From: Paracholeplasma vituli
Lineage (GTDB): Bacteria > Bacillota_I > Bacilli_A > Acholeplasmatales > UBA5453
Direction of reading: 5' to 3'
DNA length: 64,000 nucleotides
Assembly: GCF_025446935.1 (NCBI RefSeq)
Contig: NZ_JAOEGN010000009.1
Span: forward strand, 1 to 64,000
Position 1 is the first letter of the stretch. Every line of letters begins with the position of its first letter. Below the pieces are notes generated by a model that was given only the letters and a program-made list of their open reading frames with translations, did not search any database and was not told where the DNA came from. The position numbers were made by a program, and so were the translations under genes. This document shows, piece by piece, positions 35,629-45,592 of the stretch.

Positions 35629-37128
35629 TCATAGTTCGATGAGATAGCCATATATGCGATACGTATGTAAAGCTGGCCACTGGCCTTTGAGTGGCCAGTC
35701 TGGATAATCATTCGAAACATCACTTCGGGTGAATAATACCGGGATTTGATAAGGATTGATCACCCAACCATAAGGGTTACGTACTAACCCACCATTATGG
35801 ACTCTCGCAAACCCTGTTTCGTTAGAACCAATGGATTTAACGACTTGCCAGCGAAGGGGTGAACCATTAAAGAGGGTTTGCATCGGGTGGGTTTCATTTG
35901 GGTCTAAATTGAGATACATGACTGTATTTGCACCTGTCAGCCAGTCTGTACCGCCACCGGTTGCGTAAGGGAAATCTTCTTTAATGACATACAATCTTTT
36001 TAAGACAGGGTCATACGCAAAATCGGCATTGTTGATCACATCCGCACCACCGGTTGCGTTCACAACCCCTGCATTCGTGATTTGGGCTTCATTGAGTTTT
36101 TGAGGATGATCCAAATTTGATAAGTCCCAAAGTTCAACATATTGATAAGTACCACTGAGTACCCCTTTGGTGTAAAATAACAAGACTTTACCAGATTGGT
36201 CGACAGAGACTAATGACGGTTGTCCATAACCCCAAGTCCATACATCATTGGTATATTCGTTAGACGTGTAATAGTTCGCAATCGGATTAATCTCATCGAC
36301 TTTGACCCATGGACCTTCAATCGATTGTGACACTGCAATTCCAACTTCGTTACGGCTGGAGTCATTCGTGACACAACCTAAAAAACTCATCAAATAGCCA
36401 TAATCTGTGCCTTTATATTTAAAGTTTCCTTTGATGACAGTCGGGTCACAGACGTGTCTTGAATCCCAAGTTCCTGCTGTGGAGGACAAGACAAGATTTC
36501 GGTCACTGAAAATCCAGGTGCCATCCCCTTGAAGTTTACCTTGACGATAAACAATGTAATCTGTGACATTGCCACTTTCGCCATTCCCACAAAACCATAC
36601 ATGCATGGTATCGTTGCCTTCCATGACAATGGCTGGGGCGTAATTATAAAAATTTTCTTCTAAACTTTCACCAAATAGACGTTCTGTAAAGGGTTGTCCG
36701 CCATTGGTACTGGGTTTAATGAATGAAACTTGTTTTTGATAGCTCATGGTAACCTCTTTTCTCGATAGTCTACCTGCATATGATAAGGTTTGATCGGTTG
36801 AATCATAATCAAACACGTATTGTCTAAGTCCGATGGTCAGTGTGACGGTTTGGTCCGTATAAACATAGGTCCCAGTTTGTTCATTGAGACCATAGGCGTC
36901 TAGTTCCGTCATGATGGCTTGAGTAGTCGTAGACAGTTCAATGATGCCATACACGATTTGACCTGAGACGTCATGTCCTTCAATTGTTTTGGATTGTAAA
37001 AGGTAAGTACCCGCGTACGGGTGTTGTTGGATCGGTGGTTCTTCAGTATGGTTTTGACAACCCACTAACATCCCTGTGAAGACCACAAATAGGATGATGA
37101 GGGTTATTTTTCGGATTGATTTAAACAT
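35629..37128 (-). CDS. Extracellular lipoprotein, glycosidase-like propeller, paralogue 2
   Basis: 499 residues with signal peptide and lipobox LVGCQ. Same plan as the downstream gene: a short beta domain, then a propeller with MHVWFCGNGES, WDSRHVCDPTVIKG, NEVGIAVS, GPWVKV and NADFAYDP. The conserved WDSRHxCDP block is shared with paralogue 3 and suggests a common ligand or active site. The operon places it among ABC transporter and nucleoside hydrolase genes, so capture or trimming of an external glycan or nucleoside-like substrate is likely. Confidence 0.7.
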   Translation of the reverse strand: MFKSIRKITLIILFVVFTGMLVGCQNHTEEPPIQQHPYAGTYLLQSKTIEGHDVSGQIVYGIIELSTTTQAIMTELDAYGLNEQTGTYVYTDQTVTLTIGLRQYVFDYDSTDQTLSYAGRLSRKEVTMSYQKQVSFIKPSTNGGQPFTERLFGESLEENFYNYAPAIVMEGNDTMHVWFCGNGESGNVTDYIVYRQGKLQGDGTWIFSDRNLVLSSTAGTWDSRHVCDPTVIKGNFKYKGTDYGYLMSFLGCVTNDSSRNEVGIAVSQSIEGPWVKVDEINPIANYYTSNEYTNDVWTWGYGQPSLVSVDQSGKVLLFYTKGVLSGTYQYVELWDLSNLDHPQKLNEAQITNAGVVNATGGADVINNADFAYDPVLKRLYVIKEDFPYATGGGTDWLTGANTVMYLNLDPNETHPMQTLFNGSPLRWQVVKSIGSNETGFARVHNGGLVRNPYGWVINPYQIPVLFTRSDVSNDYPDWPLKGQWPALHTYRIYGYLIEL

Positions 37129-37183
37129 AAAACCTCCAACGAATGGTTAGGTGCATGCCAGCTAGGCATGCACCTACGCGTTT

Positions 37184-38506
37184 TTATTCGTATATGAATG
37201 ACAAGAGTTTTTGTGAGAACACATAGTCGACATTATCGGCTTGTAAGTCACTCACGGTATAGACGATTTCAATCAAAGTGTTTGAAATCAAATGGCCATA
37301 TTCATCACTGATTAAAGTGGCTGAATAGAGGCGTTCATACTGGGTATCTGGGGTATCAAACATATCAAATAATTTTAAGGATGACCAGCCTAGCCCCGGT
37401 ACCGCTGAATAGAGTTCTGCTTCAGCGATGCTTGCAAGTTCAATGCGCGTCGCGACACGTGGTTCACGGGATGGGGTTGGAGAATAATCCTTGACCATAT
37501 AAAACATATGATTGACGGCGTCATACGCGAAATCCGCATTTGGAATCATCGTGACGTCTTCACCGGTGGATAGGTTACCGTTGTTCGGAGCCATTGCGAA
37601 GCCACTGAGTTCGATGTTGGATAAGTTCGCTGCGTCAAAATCGACAAAGTATGCGAAGTGACCATAAGCATCAGCCCAAGTGAAGAACAAACGAATGAGA
37701 CTTTGTTTATTCAAGTTGACTAAGGATGGTGCATAATACCCATTGTACGATTCGCCATACACAGTACGGTTGTATTCAACAACTGGTGTGCTACCCACTT
37801 TAACCCAAGACCCTTCTGGGTTATTCGATACGGCTAAGCCAATGCTAAAGCTGGTTTCGTTGGCTCTGTCTGTACCTTGATACGCCATCAAGTAAGTATA
37901 GTTTGTGCTGTTATACGTGAAGTTACCTTTCACGATGGATGGTGAACTGATATATTGGTCCCAACCACTTGTAGAAGGCGCTAATACGATATTTTCCGCC
38001 CCATAGCTATAGCCATTGCCAGCTGAGAATGTGCCTTTACGAAGTGCGATGACATTGTCTTCTTCACCGGCTGCGCTATTGGTCGTATAGACTAAATAGC
38101 GGCTCGTGCCTTCTTGAATGATGTCAGCATCCTTCATGTAATAGCCTGTCGCCGGAACTGGTAACCCATACGTTACAGGGACTGCTTTAACAGTAAATGA
38201 AAAGTCTTTGGACTTGGTGGTATTTTTATCTGAGAATGTGATTGTGATGGTTACGGTTCCTGGGTTTACACCTGTAATGGTTAACCCACTTACAGTGACC
38301 AATGAATCGCCTGTTTTAACGGTAATCGACAGTTTAGCACTGGCGATATCAACATCTTTGGAATCTTTCGCAACCACTGTAAAAGATTGTCCCACGGTTA
38401 GTTCAGTTGGAATCGTTGTTGTGAAATCAATTTTGGTTTGGTTGTTACATGCGACCAGTACTAAGCCTGTGAATAACAATGAGAAAACAAGAAATAGTTT
38501 TTTCAT
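37184..38506 (-). CDS. Extracellular lipoprotein, Ig-like domain plus propeller, paralogue 1
   Basis: 440 residues, lipobox LVACN. An N-terminal bacterial Ig-like (BIG2-type) domain (about 28-110, ending VNPGTVTITITFSD) is followed by a propeller with SSPSIVKGNF, FSIGLAVSNNPEGSW, YYAPSLVNL and NADFAYD. It differs from the other two in lacking the WDSRHxC block (it has WDQYISSPS instead), so specificity may differ. It begins two bases after the large repeat protein ends. Confidence 0.7.
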   Translation of the reverse strand: MKKLFLVFSLLFTGLVLVACNNQTKIDFTTTIPTELTVGQSFTVVAKDSKDVDIASAKLSITVKTGDSLVTVSGLTITGVNPGTVTITITFSDKNTTKSKDFSFTVKAVPVTYGLPVPATGYYMKDADIIQEGTSRYLVYTTNSAAGEEDNVIALRKGTFSAGNGYSYGAENIVLAPSTSGWDQYISSPSIVKGNFTYNSTNYTYLMAYQGTDRANETSFSIGLAVSNNPEGSWVKVGSTPVVEYNRTVYGESYNGYYAPSLVNLNKQSLIRLFFTWADAYGHFAYFVDFDAANLSNIELSGFAMAPNNGNLSTGEDVTMIPNADFAYDAVNHMFYMVKDYSPTPSREPRVATRIELASIAEAELYSAVPGLGWSSLKLFDMFDTPDTQYERLYSATLISDEYGHLISNTLIEIVYTVSDLQADNVDYVFSQKLLSFIYE

Positions 38507-38508
38507 GG

Positions 38509-41500
38509 TTAGGCCTCCTCTTCGATTTGCATTAAGTCAGGGATCGATTGTCTATCATTAGTTGGTAAAACGAATGCGGATAAGAATGAAGGGTTGGTGT
38601 AATACGCCCCAAACTTATTCAATGAGAATTGCATATTGAGATACGTTGAGGAATGGATGGTGATGGCTAAGTAAGTCACCGTTGTGCCTTCCGTCATAAA
38701 TTGTGCTTTAGTGACACCATTATTACTCCAATCCGCTCTAAAGAACGCACTGAATGGAATTCTGACCCAACCTTCGAAACCGACTGGGAGGGTTGCGACA
38801 GGTTTGGTCATATAAATCATGGTCTTGCCTGTATTGACATCGTATAAATAGAAACGATGGCCTTGTTTGATGTTGAAACGGTCGGAAATGCCTGAAGCGG
38901 TAATCTTGTTATCGACTTCAATATTAAAGGATATTTCCCCATTAGAATCATTTCTTGCCCAGAAGGTGATGCCTTCCGCGCCTGCCCATGAGAAGCCGCC
39001 TGTTGGCGCGATGTCAATCGCGGTATAGGCATCACCTGTTGGGTTGCTGCCGGTTGCTTTGACTTTAATAGCTTGATCACCATACGTATCTAACGTCATT
39101 TCAACAAAGCCGTAGGAACCGCCTGTCCAAATGCCAAAGTTAGATGGCGTTTTACCGGTTGCGGTAAAACTGATGATGGTATCGCCATACTCAGTACGTT
39201 CTTTGAATGTTTCAATGAGCGTTGATTCGTTGGTAACAGAACCATAGACACTGAATTGACTGTTTTTCGGTGTTAATAAATCCAACACCTTAACGAATGC
39301 TTCGTCTTCACTACCAATTTCACCGGTGTAGAATCCGATTTCACCAATTTTGACTTGGAAATTATAGTTATAGCGACGGTTCGTCGTAATCAATAATTCG
39401 GTTACAGTTTCTAAGGTGTTTTCCCCAGATTCAAGGAAATTCATCGCGGACATCGGAATCAATAGAACACCCGATGAAATCGAGGTCGTTACTGAGCTAT
39501 ATAATACATTCGCTGCAGTCGCGATTTGACCATCTTCTTTGATGAAGTAAATCTTTGACCCATCTTCAACCCCTGCAATCGAATAATGGCTATTGCCAGA
39601 TTTGAGTGCGTACGTTAAGCCTGGATTACCCACGACATTTGACATTTGAATTGCCAAATAAGTAGCGTTGGTCATATTGAAACTTTGATCAAATTGAATT
39701 CTGAATGTTTGGAAATCATCGACTGTATTTCCGGTGCCTGGAGATACCCAAATCTTGCCATTTTGATACGCTAGTTCACCGGTTCTAAAACGATATTCGG
39801 TTTCCTCAGCGATCGCCCAATCTTGAACATCGATGAGTTCCATGGTGGCTTTACTACTGCCATTATAGAAATATTCGGCTTCGATTGGTGAATACACACT
39901 GCCTTCATTCTCAGGATGACCTGTGAAAAAGCCGATTTGTCCAATCGAGATTTGGAAGTTAAAGTTATACAATGAGTTTGTAGTGACTAGGAAGTTATTT
40001 ACAGCTGCTAAGGTCTTTGTATTATCCCCAAATTGATATTTCAATGAATCTATCGGAATGAGGAGTAAGCCAACCTTACCTTCAGCGATGTTCGCGGCAC
40101 CATATAAGATGTTTGGTAAACTGGATACTTCATAGTTCAAGGCACTCATGAATAACATCAAGTCGCCATCAACATGAGCACTATAACGAGTGCCTGAATT
40201 TTCAACACCAAATGTCAAACCTGGCATACCTAAATCGGCACGGTATTGAACCGCTAAATACGCTGCGTTTGTTAAATCAACGGGTTGTTTAAAGTTTACA
40301 AATAGGGTTTCCCAACTGTCAGCTGTGGATGCTTGGTTAGGAAATGTCCAAGTGTAACCGCCATTGAAGGCTTTTTCATCGGTTGCTAGAGGATAGTTAT
40401 TCACATTGACCAATTCAGTGGTAGTATCCGCTGGAATGGCGTTGTAACTAGACACGACATTGAGTTTGGTATAGGTGGTGCCTAAGTCACCAATGACACC
40501 ATTATAGAACCCGATTTCACCAATCGTGACTGCCCAATTGAAGTTATACTTAGAGTTTGTAGTCAATAAGATATTTTTCGCTTCGGATAATCCAGTTGTA
40601 TTTGGACCAAACTGATGGATGAATGCGTCCATTGGAATCAACATCATGCCAATTGAGTCTTGTGGCGCACTGATTGCGCCATATAAGACGTTGGTTAAGT
40701 CATTGATTCGACCATTAGGATTCATCATATAAATTGGTTTCGCATCGATGTGGGTTGCGTAACGGTCAGTGCCTGCTTCGATTGCCCAAGTCATCCCTGG
40801 GGCCCCTAAGTCTGCACGGAATTGAACCGCTAAATATTTAGCCTTGGATAAATCGACTGGACTTTCAAAATTGAAGAATAGGGCTTGCCAAGTATCGTTG
40901 GCAGAGGCTGTGGTCCCTGGAAATTTCCAAGTGACACCCCCATTGAAGGCCGTATCTGTGGTCTTGTGTGGATAAACTGGCAGAATCGGTTTAAGCGAAT
41001 CTACCACTGTAGAATCCACATAATACTTCGAAGGTTTATTCATCACAGATAAATCGAGTAATTTACTGAATGTGCCACCCTGTGTCGGATTTTGATCATA
41101 ATAACCAATCTCCCCAATTGAAATCTCCCAATTAAAATTGAATTGACTATTGGTCGTAATATAGAAGTGTTGCACAGCATTCAGCTGACTATTGTTATTG
41201 TTCCATTGCCATCCAAGGGAACTCATCGGTAAAATCAATGCGCCTTGTTTGCCTTCAGGCACCCAAACTGCACCATACATAATATTGCCCAGTGACTCGA
41301 CAGACCCATCTTCGTTCATGAAGAAGACTTCTTTCGTCGCGTCTGGAACACCTGCTGTACCGTAACGGTCGCCATTTTCGATGAGGCCGTACGTTAAGCC
41401 TGGCGAGCCTTTTTCCATATTCATTTGAATGGAAAGATAGCCAGTTTGTGACAAACTGACTGTCGTCGAATCAAATGAAACTTGGAGGAACTGCCAATGG

Positions 41501-41670
41501 GTGATTTGGGATGATGGACCTGTCCAGGTTACACCATTGGTTAATGCATTGTCGCCCTTCTTAAATGGGTACGTGTTGCCTTGTTCAGCGCGAATGATGA
41601 CGGCGAGACTGCTGACCAAAAGAATCATCACGGTAACCTTGAAAAAGCGAACGATTTTCGATTGATTCAT
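38509..41670 (-). CDS. 1053-residue secreted protein with four carbohydrate-binding-like repeats
   Basis: Signal peptide (about 10-28, ending IIRAEQ) without a lipobox. Four repeats of about 160 residues at roughly 33-195, 235-392, 425-585 and 630-785. Each begins NGxxTW, contains a conserved LGxPGLTxxxE strand pair and LIPMD, and ends NFNxxISIGEIGFY. A different beta domain (about 835-1040; FWARND, GWVRIPFSAFF) completes it and resembles carbohydrate-binding modules. There is no membrane anchor at the C-terminus. It probably binds repeating units of an external polysaccharide for the nearby propeller lipoproteins. Binding role inferred. Confidence 0.65.
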   Translation of the reverse strand: MNQSKIVRFFKVTVMILLVSSLAVIIRAEQGNTYPFKKGDNALTNGVTWTGPSSQITHWQFLQVSFDSTTVSLSQTGYLSIQMNMEKGSPGLTYGLIENGDRYGTAGVPDATKEVFFMNEDGSVESLGNIMYGAVWVPEGKQGALILPMSSLGWQWNNNNSQLNAVQHFYITTNSQFNFNWEISIGEIGYYDQNPTQGGTFSKLLDLSVMNKPSKYYVDSTVVDSLKPILPVYPHKTTDTAFNGGVTWKFPGTTASANDTWQALFFNFESPVDLSKAKYLAVQFRADLGAPGMTWAIEAGTDRYATHIDAKPIYMMNPNGRINDLTNVLYGAISAPQDSIGMMLIPMDAFIHQFGPNTTGLSEAKNILLTTNSKYNFNWAVTIGEIGFYNGVIGDLGTTYTKLNVVSSYNAIPADTTTELVNVNNYPLATDEKAFNGGYTWTFPNQASTADSWETLFVNFKQPVDLTNAAYLAVQYRADLGMPGLTFGVENSGTRYSAHVDGDLMLFMSALNYEVSSLPNILYGAANIAEGKVGLLLIPIDSLKYQFGDNTKTLAAVNNFLVTTNSLYNFNFQISIGQIGFFTGHPENEGSVYSPIEAEYFYNGSSKATMELIDVQDWAIAEETEYRFRTGELAYQNGKIWVSPGTGNTVDDFQTFRIQFDQSFNMTNATYLAIQMSNVVGNPGLTYALKSGNSHYSIAGVEDGSKIYFIKEDGQIATAANVLYSSVTTSISSGVLLIPMSAMNFLESGENTLETVTELLITTNRRYNYNFQVKIGEIGFYTGEIGSEDEAFVKVLDLLTPKNSQFSVYGSVTNESTLIETFKERTEYGDTIISFTATGKTPSNFGIWTGGSYGFVEMTLDTYGDQAIKVKATGSNPTGDAYTAIDIAPTGGFSWAGAEGITFWARNDSNGEISFNIEVDNKITASGISDRFNIKQGHRFYLYDVNTGKTMIYMTKPVATLPVGFEGWVRIPFSAFFRADWSNNGVTKAQFMTEGTTVTYLAITIHSSTYLNMQFSLNKFGAYYTNPSFLSAFVLPTNDRQSIPDLMQIEEEA

Positions 41671-41706
41671 ATTACCCTCCTATGTTTTATATACCAGTTG
41701 GTATAG

Positions 41707-42601
41707 TTAATCCTTGAATAATACGGTTTTGAATAACTGATAAAACGCATCTCTGTCGACTTTGGTAGCGACATACACTGAAGCTCCTTTAGGATCTTCG
41801 TAAATCGCGCCGCGTTTGTTTTCTAAATCGACCACTACAGATTTTAATTCAAACTGGCAGACTTCACTCACCAATGTCGCAACCGCGAGGGGGTCATGCA
41901 TGACGCTCTTTTCAAAATGAAAATGATTGACCCAACGATTAAACCAAGTGGACAACAATTGGCTTTGTGCACTTGGGTGGTTATGCACTAAGTCTAAATC
42001 GTTCTTTTCGAGTGTACATTGTAAAGTCACATCGAGTCCCACGCAGTAAATTGGAATGCCACTCTTGAACACCACATCGGCCGCTTCTGGGTCACATAAA
42101 ATGTTCCATTCCGGTTCTGGGTTTTTAAACCACCCCCCCCATCAAAACAATCTTTTGAATATAAGGTTTGATGTGTGGGGCTTTTAATAACGCCTGAGCA
42201 ATATTGGTGAGGGGTCCAATCGGGACAATCACCAATTCGCCTTTGAATATCTCTGCTTGTCGGATGATAAAATCAATGGCCGATTCATTGGAAATCGGAT
42301 AGGCTTCATAGGCGGGTTCGTACTGAGGCGGCAGTACAACCCCATTTTGAACCCTATCTTTTTCAAAATATTGAATCGGTTGTTTAAACGGTTTTCCAAT
42401 CCCTGCACAAACCGGTATATGGTGGACGCCCATCGTATCGAAGTATTTGGATACTTGATGGGCTCTAGCTTGTGTATGTTTGAATACTGTGGTGACCCCA
42501 ACCAAGTCTAAAGCTTCATGGTTGAGTGCGAAAGCAAGGGCGAACGCATCGTCGATGTCATCCCCGATGTCGGTATCTAAAATCAGTTTGATCGGTTTCA
42601 T
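41707..42601 (-). pseudogene. Nucleoside hydrolase, frameshifted at a G8 run
   Basis: Ribonucleoside hydrolase (inosine-uridine type), which splits nucleosides into base and ribose. The first part has the Ca-binding LDTDIGDDIDDAFAL and VPIGPLTNIAQ, ending KIVLMGG. A run of eight G on the minus strand (42131-42140) has one base too many. With seven, the frame continues WFKNPEPEWN and CDPEAADVVF into the second part, which carries the late active-site MHDPLA. All catalytic motifs are therefore present in about 297 codons. Starts directly after the binding-protein stop. May be phase-variable, decayed or an assembly error. Confidence 0.85.
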
Positions 42602-44440
42602 TTAGTAACCTCGATACTTACTGGTATCCCCATTGGGTTGTAAACGATTGAGTGGGTTGATATACCCGACTTGGTTCGGTGGCCAAGCAATGGTGATACC
42701 TAGTTTTTGTTTGGCTTTCAAATAAGCTTCGCTGTTCATCTCGATGATGAGGGATAAACCTCTAGCTTCAATCGCCGATACAGTACTGTTATAGATACTT
42801 TCTGCTTGTTGACGGCTGTTTGCCCGGATGATCTTCGGTAATTGCGTACCAATTGTCGTTTCAATACGCGTTAAATTGTTATTGTAGGTTTGGAACCGTT
42901 TATCGGTCGCGTCAACCACAAAGGCCATAGCATTATAGTCATAAGCGTAAACAGTCAGTGGCCGTTTCATATTGGTTCTAAAGAGTTCAGCCGCAGTTTT
43001 ACCATGATTGGTCTTTGGTTGGACATTGTCGTAATACTGCCAGTTCAACAACATATCAAACTGGAGTAATCCGTACTTGGCTGTTTGTGAATTGGCCTTT
43101 TCTTGTAAATACGTTTCCGTATACACGATTTCACTATCTAAGCCATTGGTCCAATTCCAAGTCGTCCCCTCTGGTCCCATCGCAATCAATCTTTGTCCTT
43201 CCTTAGAAGTTAAGAAATCAAACAGTTTAATTAAGATATCAGGACGCTTCGCATCGGTTGTGATCATATTAAACATATAACCATAACCACGAATGTCTGA
43301 TAAGACTGGGGCGTCACCATTCGAATTGGTGATATACATACTTTCGTACGTGTACCCACCATCACGAGCTGTGGTGAAATGAATTTGATAATCTTGTGGG
43401 GTCACCAGGGTTGCGAAAGCTTTACCACTTGCGATGACAGAACCCACACCATCATAATCTTGTGTGAAGTTTGCTGGGGATATCACACCTGCTAAATATA
43501 GATCATTCAAATAAAAGAGCATGTCTTTATAAGCTTCTTGTGTGAACTGATACACATAGTTGCCTGATGCATCTTCAAATGGAATCGCGAAGAATTGTGA
43601 TAACCAGTTAAGTGAGGCTGAACCATCGGCTCTAAACTGTGATAACTGAAGACCGGTGGTCAATGAACTACCATAGTTTTGTAAAGCCCATAGTGCGGCT
43701 TGTTTAAAGCCTTCAGGGGTTGTAATGAAACCTTGCCACGGTACTTGTTTTTGCGTGCCTGAGATGGTGGTATACGTGACGTTGCCATTTGAATCTTTTA
43801 GATTCGTTGACACATGATTTTGCCACGCATCAAAAATATCTTTGCGAACCATCATACCGCCATTCGGTTGAAGTTGCCCGGTTGGGACATCTTCATAGGA
43901 ATAATAATGATTAGGGATGCCATAGGTTTTACCATTGCCATAGCTCCACCAATCCAAAACGTCTTGTGGTAGGTGAGTTAATAAAGTCGGTGCCCATTTT
44001 TCAGCTAGAGTGTTGATGTCATAAACATAGCCTTGTTGCGCCAAACTGGTAATCGTTTGCGAACGGTTGGTTGGAATCGAAATGACATCGGGTAAATCGC
44101 CACCCGCAATCATGGCCGCGAGTTTTTGACCATCGTCAGTGACTGGGGTATCAAACACAACCGTAATGCCGGTTTTTTGTTTGATGATGCCGCTGATGAC
44201 ATCCAATCCAGTAGGGGGATTCCAGCTCGCAACATCCACATACCAATTCACAGTGAGGTTGGTACTGCCATCTAAGTATTCCCAACTATTTTTGTCATGC
44301 CCTGTTAGTGGAAAATCGGGATATTTGATGACGGCCATATTGTCTTCATCAATTGGTATTGTGGTACCGCCACAAGCCACCAATACGATGAGTAAGAGTA
44401 TGCCTGTAAACAATGTCAATAAGCGTTTCGGTTTGTTCAT
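42602..44440 (-). CDS. ABC transporter substrate-binding lipoprotein (LipO/YtcQ type)
   Basis: 612-residue extracellular solute-binding protein with lipobox LVACG. Large two-lobe fold of the CUT1 oligosaccharide group (AAMIAGGDLPDVISI, GKTYGIPN, GGMMVRKDI). Length and the adjacent LplB/LplC-like permeases match the YtcQ-YteP-YtcP type, which take up pectin-derived or other complex oligosaccharides. Here the neighbours (ribokinase, nucleoside hydrolase) hint at a ribose-containing ligand. Co-transcribed, 14 bases after the second permease gene. Confidence 0.88.
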   Translation of the reverse strand: MNKPKRLLTLFTGILLLIVLVACGGTTIPIDEDNMAVIKYPDFPLTGHDKNSWEYLDGSTNLTVNWYVDVASWNPPTGLDVISGIIKQKTGITVVFDTPVTDDGQKLAAMIAGGDLPDVISIPTNRSQTITSLAQQGYVYDINTLAEKWAPTLLTHLPQDVLDWWSYGNGKTYGIPNHYYSYEDVPTGQLQPNGGMMVRKDIFDAWQNHVSTNLKDSNGNVTYTTISGTQKQVPWQGFITTPEGFKQAALWALQNYGSSLTTGLQLSQFRADGSASLNWLSQFFAIPFEDASGNYVYQFTQEAYKDMLFYLNDLYLAGVISPANFTQDYDGVGSVIASGKAFATLVTPQDYQIHFTTARDGGYTYESMYITNSNGDAPVLSDIRGYGYMFNMITTDAKRPDILIKLFDFLTSKEGQRLIAMGPEGTTWNWTNGLDSEIVYTETYLQEKANSQTAKYGLLQFDMLLNWQYYDNVQPKTNHGKTAAELFRTNMKRPLTVYAYDYNAMAFVVDATDKRFQTYNNNLTRIETTIGTQLPKIIRANSRQQAESIYNSTVSAIEARGLSLIIEMNSEAYLKAKQKLGITIAWPPNQVGYINPLNRLQPNGDTSKYRGY

Positions 44441-44454
44441 ATAGACCTCCTAAA

Positions 44455-45591
44455 TTAGCCTTTTAATGATCCAATCATGATGCCTGATTGGAAGTTTTTT
44501 CGTACAAATGGAAAGAAAAATAAGACCGGAATCATTGAAATGATGATGGCTGCTAAAGACAATGTCTTTGGCGATAACCGTAACATCATCTCAGCCGGCA
44601 TGCCCTCTGTGAGCGTAGCCGTTTGAATCGCCTTCAATAAGAAATATTGGAGTGTTTGTAAATTCGGACTGTGGGTATAGATCATCGTATCAAAATAGGC
44701 GTTCCAGTGTCCGATGGCTAGCCACAAGGCTACTGTCGCGAGGACGGGTTTAGAAAGTGGTAAATAGATTTGCCAGTAAATTCTAAACTCATTCGCACCA
44801 TCCATCAAAGCGGCTTCATGCAATTCATCTGAGATACTTCTAAAGAAACTGCTGAAGATGATCATGTTGTATACAGAGTAGAGTGCCGGAATGATATAGA
44901 CTAAGAAATGATTATACAAACCCACTGATCTAATGATCAAGAAGTAAGGGATTAAACCCCCACCGAAAAACATCGTGAAAATGTTGATCCAATAAAAGAT
45001 GGGTTTAAACTTTAGATTAGGTCTACTCATGGCGTAGGCTACAATCGATGTAAAGATGAGGGCTGTGGCGGTTCCAATGACCGTTCGAGAAATGGTCACT
45101 AAGTAGCCTTGCCACAAGCCTTGATTGGTCAAGACGACTTTATAGTTTTCAAAAGTGAATAATCGAGGTAAAAAGTATATTCCACCTGCTGCGTAATCTG
45201 CGCCTTGGTTGAATGACCCTGCTAGTACATAGATTAAAGGATAAATACATAACAACATGAATATCGTCATGATGCTCGTATTGAACACATCGAAAGCGGT
45301 AATTTGTTTGTTTAACTTCGACTTTCGTAAGTGTCGTTTTAAGGCTTTTTGGGTTTGATATCGTTTGATGCCCAAATAGACAGTCGCTATGAGTAGTAAT
45401 AAACATACTAGAGAACTGAAGATAGCCAACTGATCTAAGGTTTTGTAAAGATCAGGTGTGCCTTCATCGATTTTGATATTGGCTGTATAGATGAAAAACA
45501 AAGCAGTCATCAAAACAAGTATTGTCAATAATCGAATGGTTTTATACAAAGGGGTTTGATATTGGTTGACCCAAGATTGGATGGTTTTCAT
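44455..45591 (-). CDS. Sugar ABC transporter permease (LplC/YtcP type)
   Basis: 378 residues. The C-terminal six-helix MalG-type domain carries the EAA loop HEAALMDGANEFRIYW and the following PLSKPVL, the contact site for the ATPase. The N-terminus has about 100 extra residues with two membrane helices and a basic linker, more than the usual 290-residue family member, a notable extension. Starts one base after the first permease gene stops. It works with the 45593-46576 protein as a heterodimer. Confidence 0.88.
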   Translation of the reverse strand: MKTIQSWVNQYQTPLYKTIRLLTILVLMTALFFIYTANIKIDEGTPDLYKTLDQLAIFSSLVCLLLLIATVYLGIKRYQTQKALKRHLRKSKLNKQITAFDVFNTSIMTIFMLLCIYPLIYVLAGSFNQGADYAAGGIYFLPRLFTFENYKVVLTNQGLWQGYLVTISRTVIGTATALIFTSIVAYAMSRPNLKFKPIFYWINIFTMFFGGGLIPYFLIIRSVGLYNHFLVYIIPALYSVYNMIIFSSFFRSISDELHEAALMDGANEFRIYWQIYLPLSKPVLATVALWLAIGHWNAYFDTMIYTHSPNLQTLQYFLLKAIQTATLTEGMPAEMMLRLSPKTLSLAAIIISMIPVLFFFPFVRKNFQSGIMIGSLKG

Positions 45592-45592
45592 A

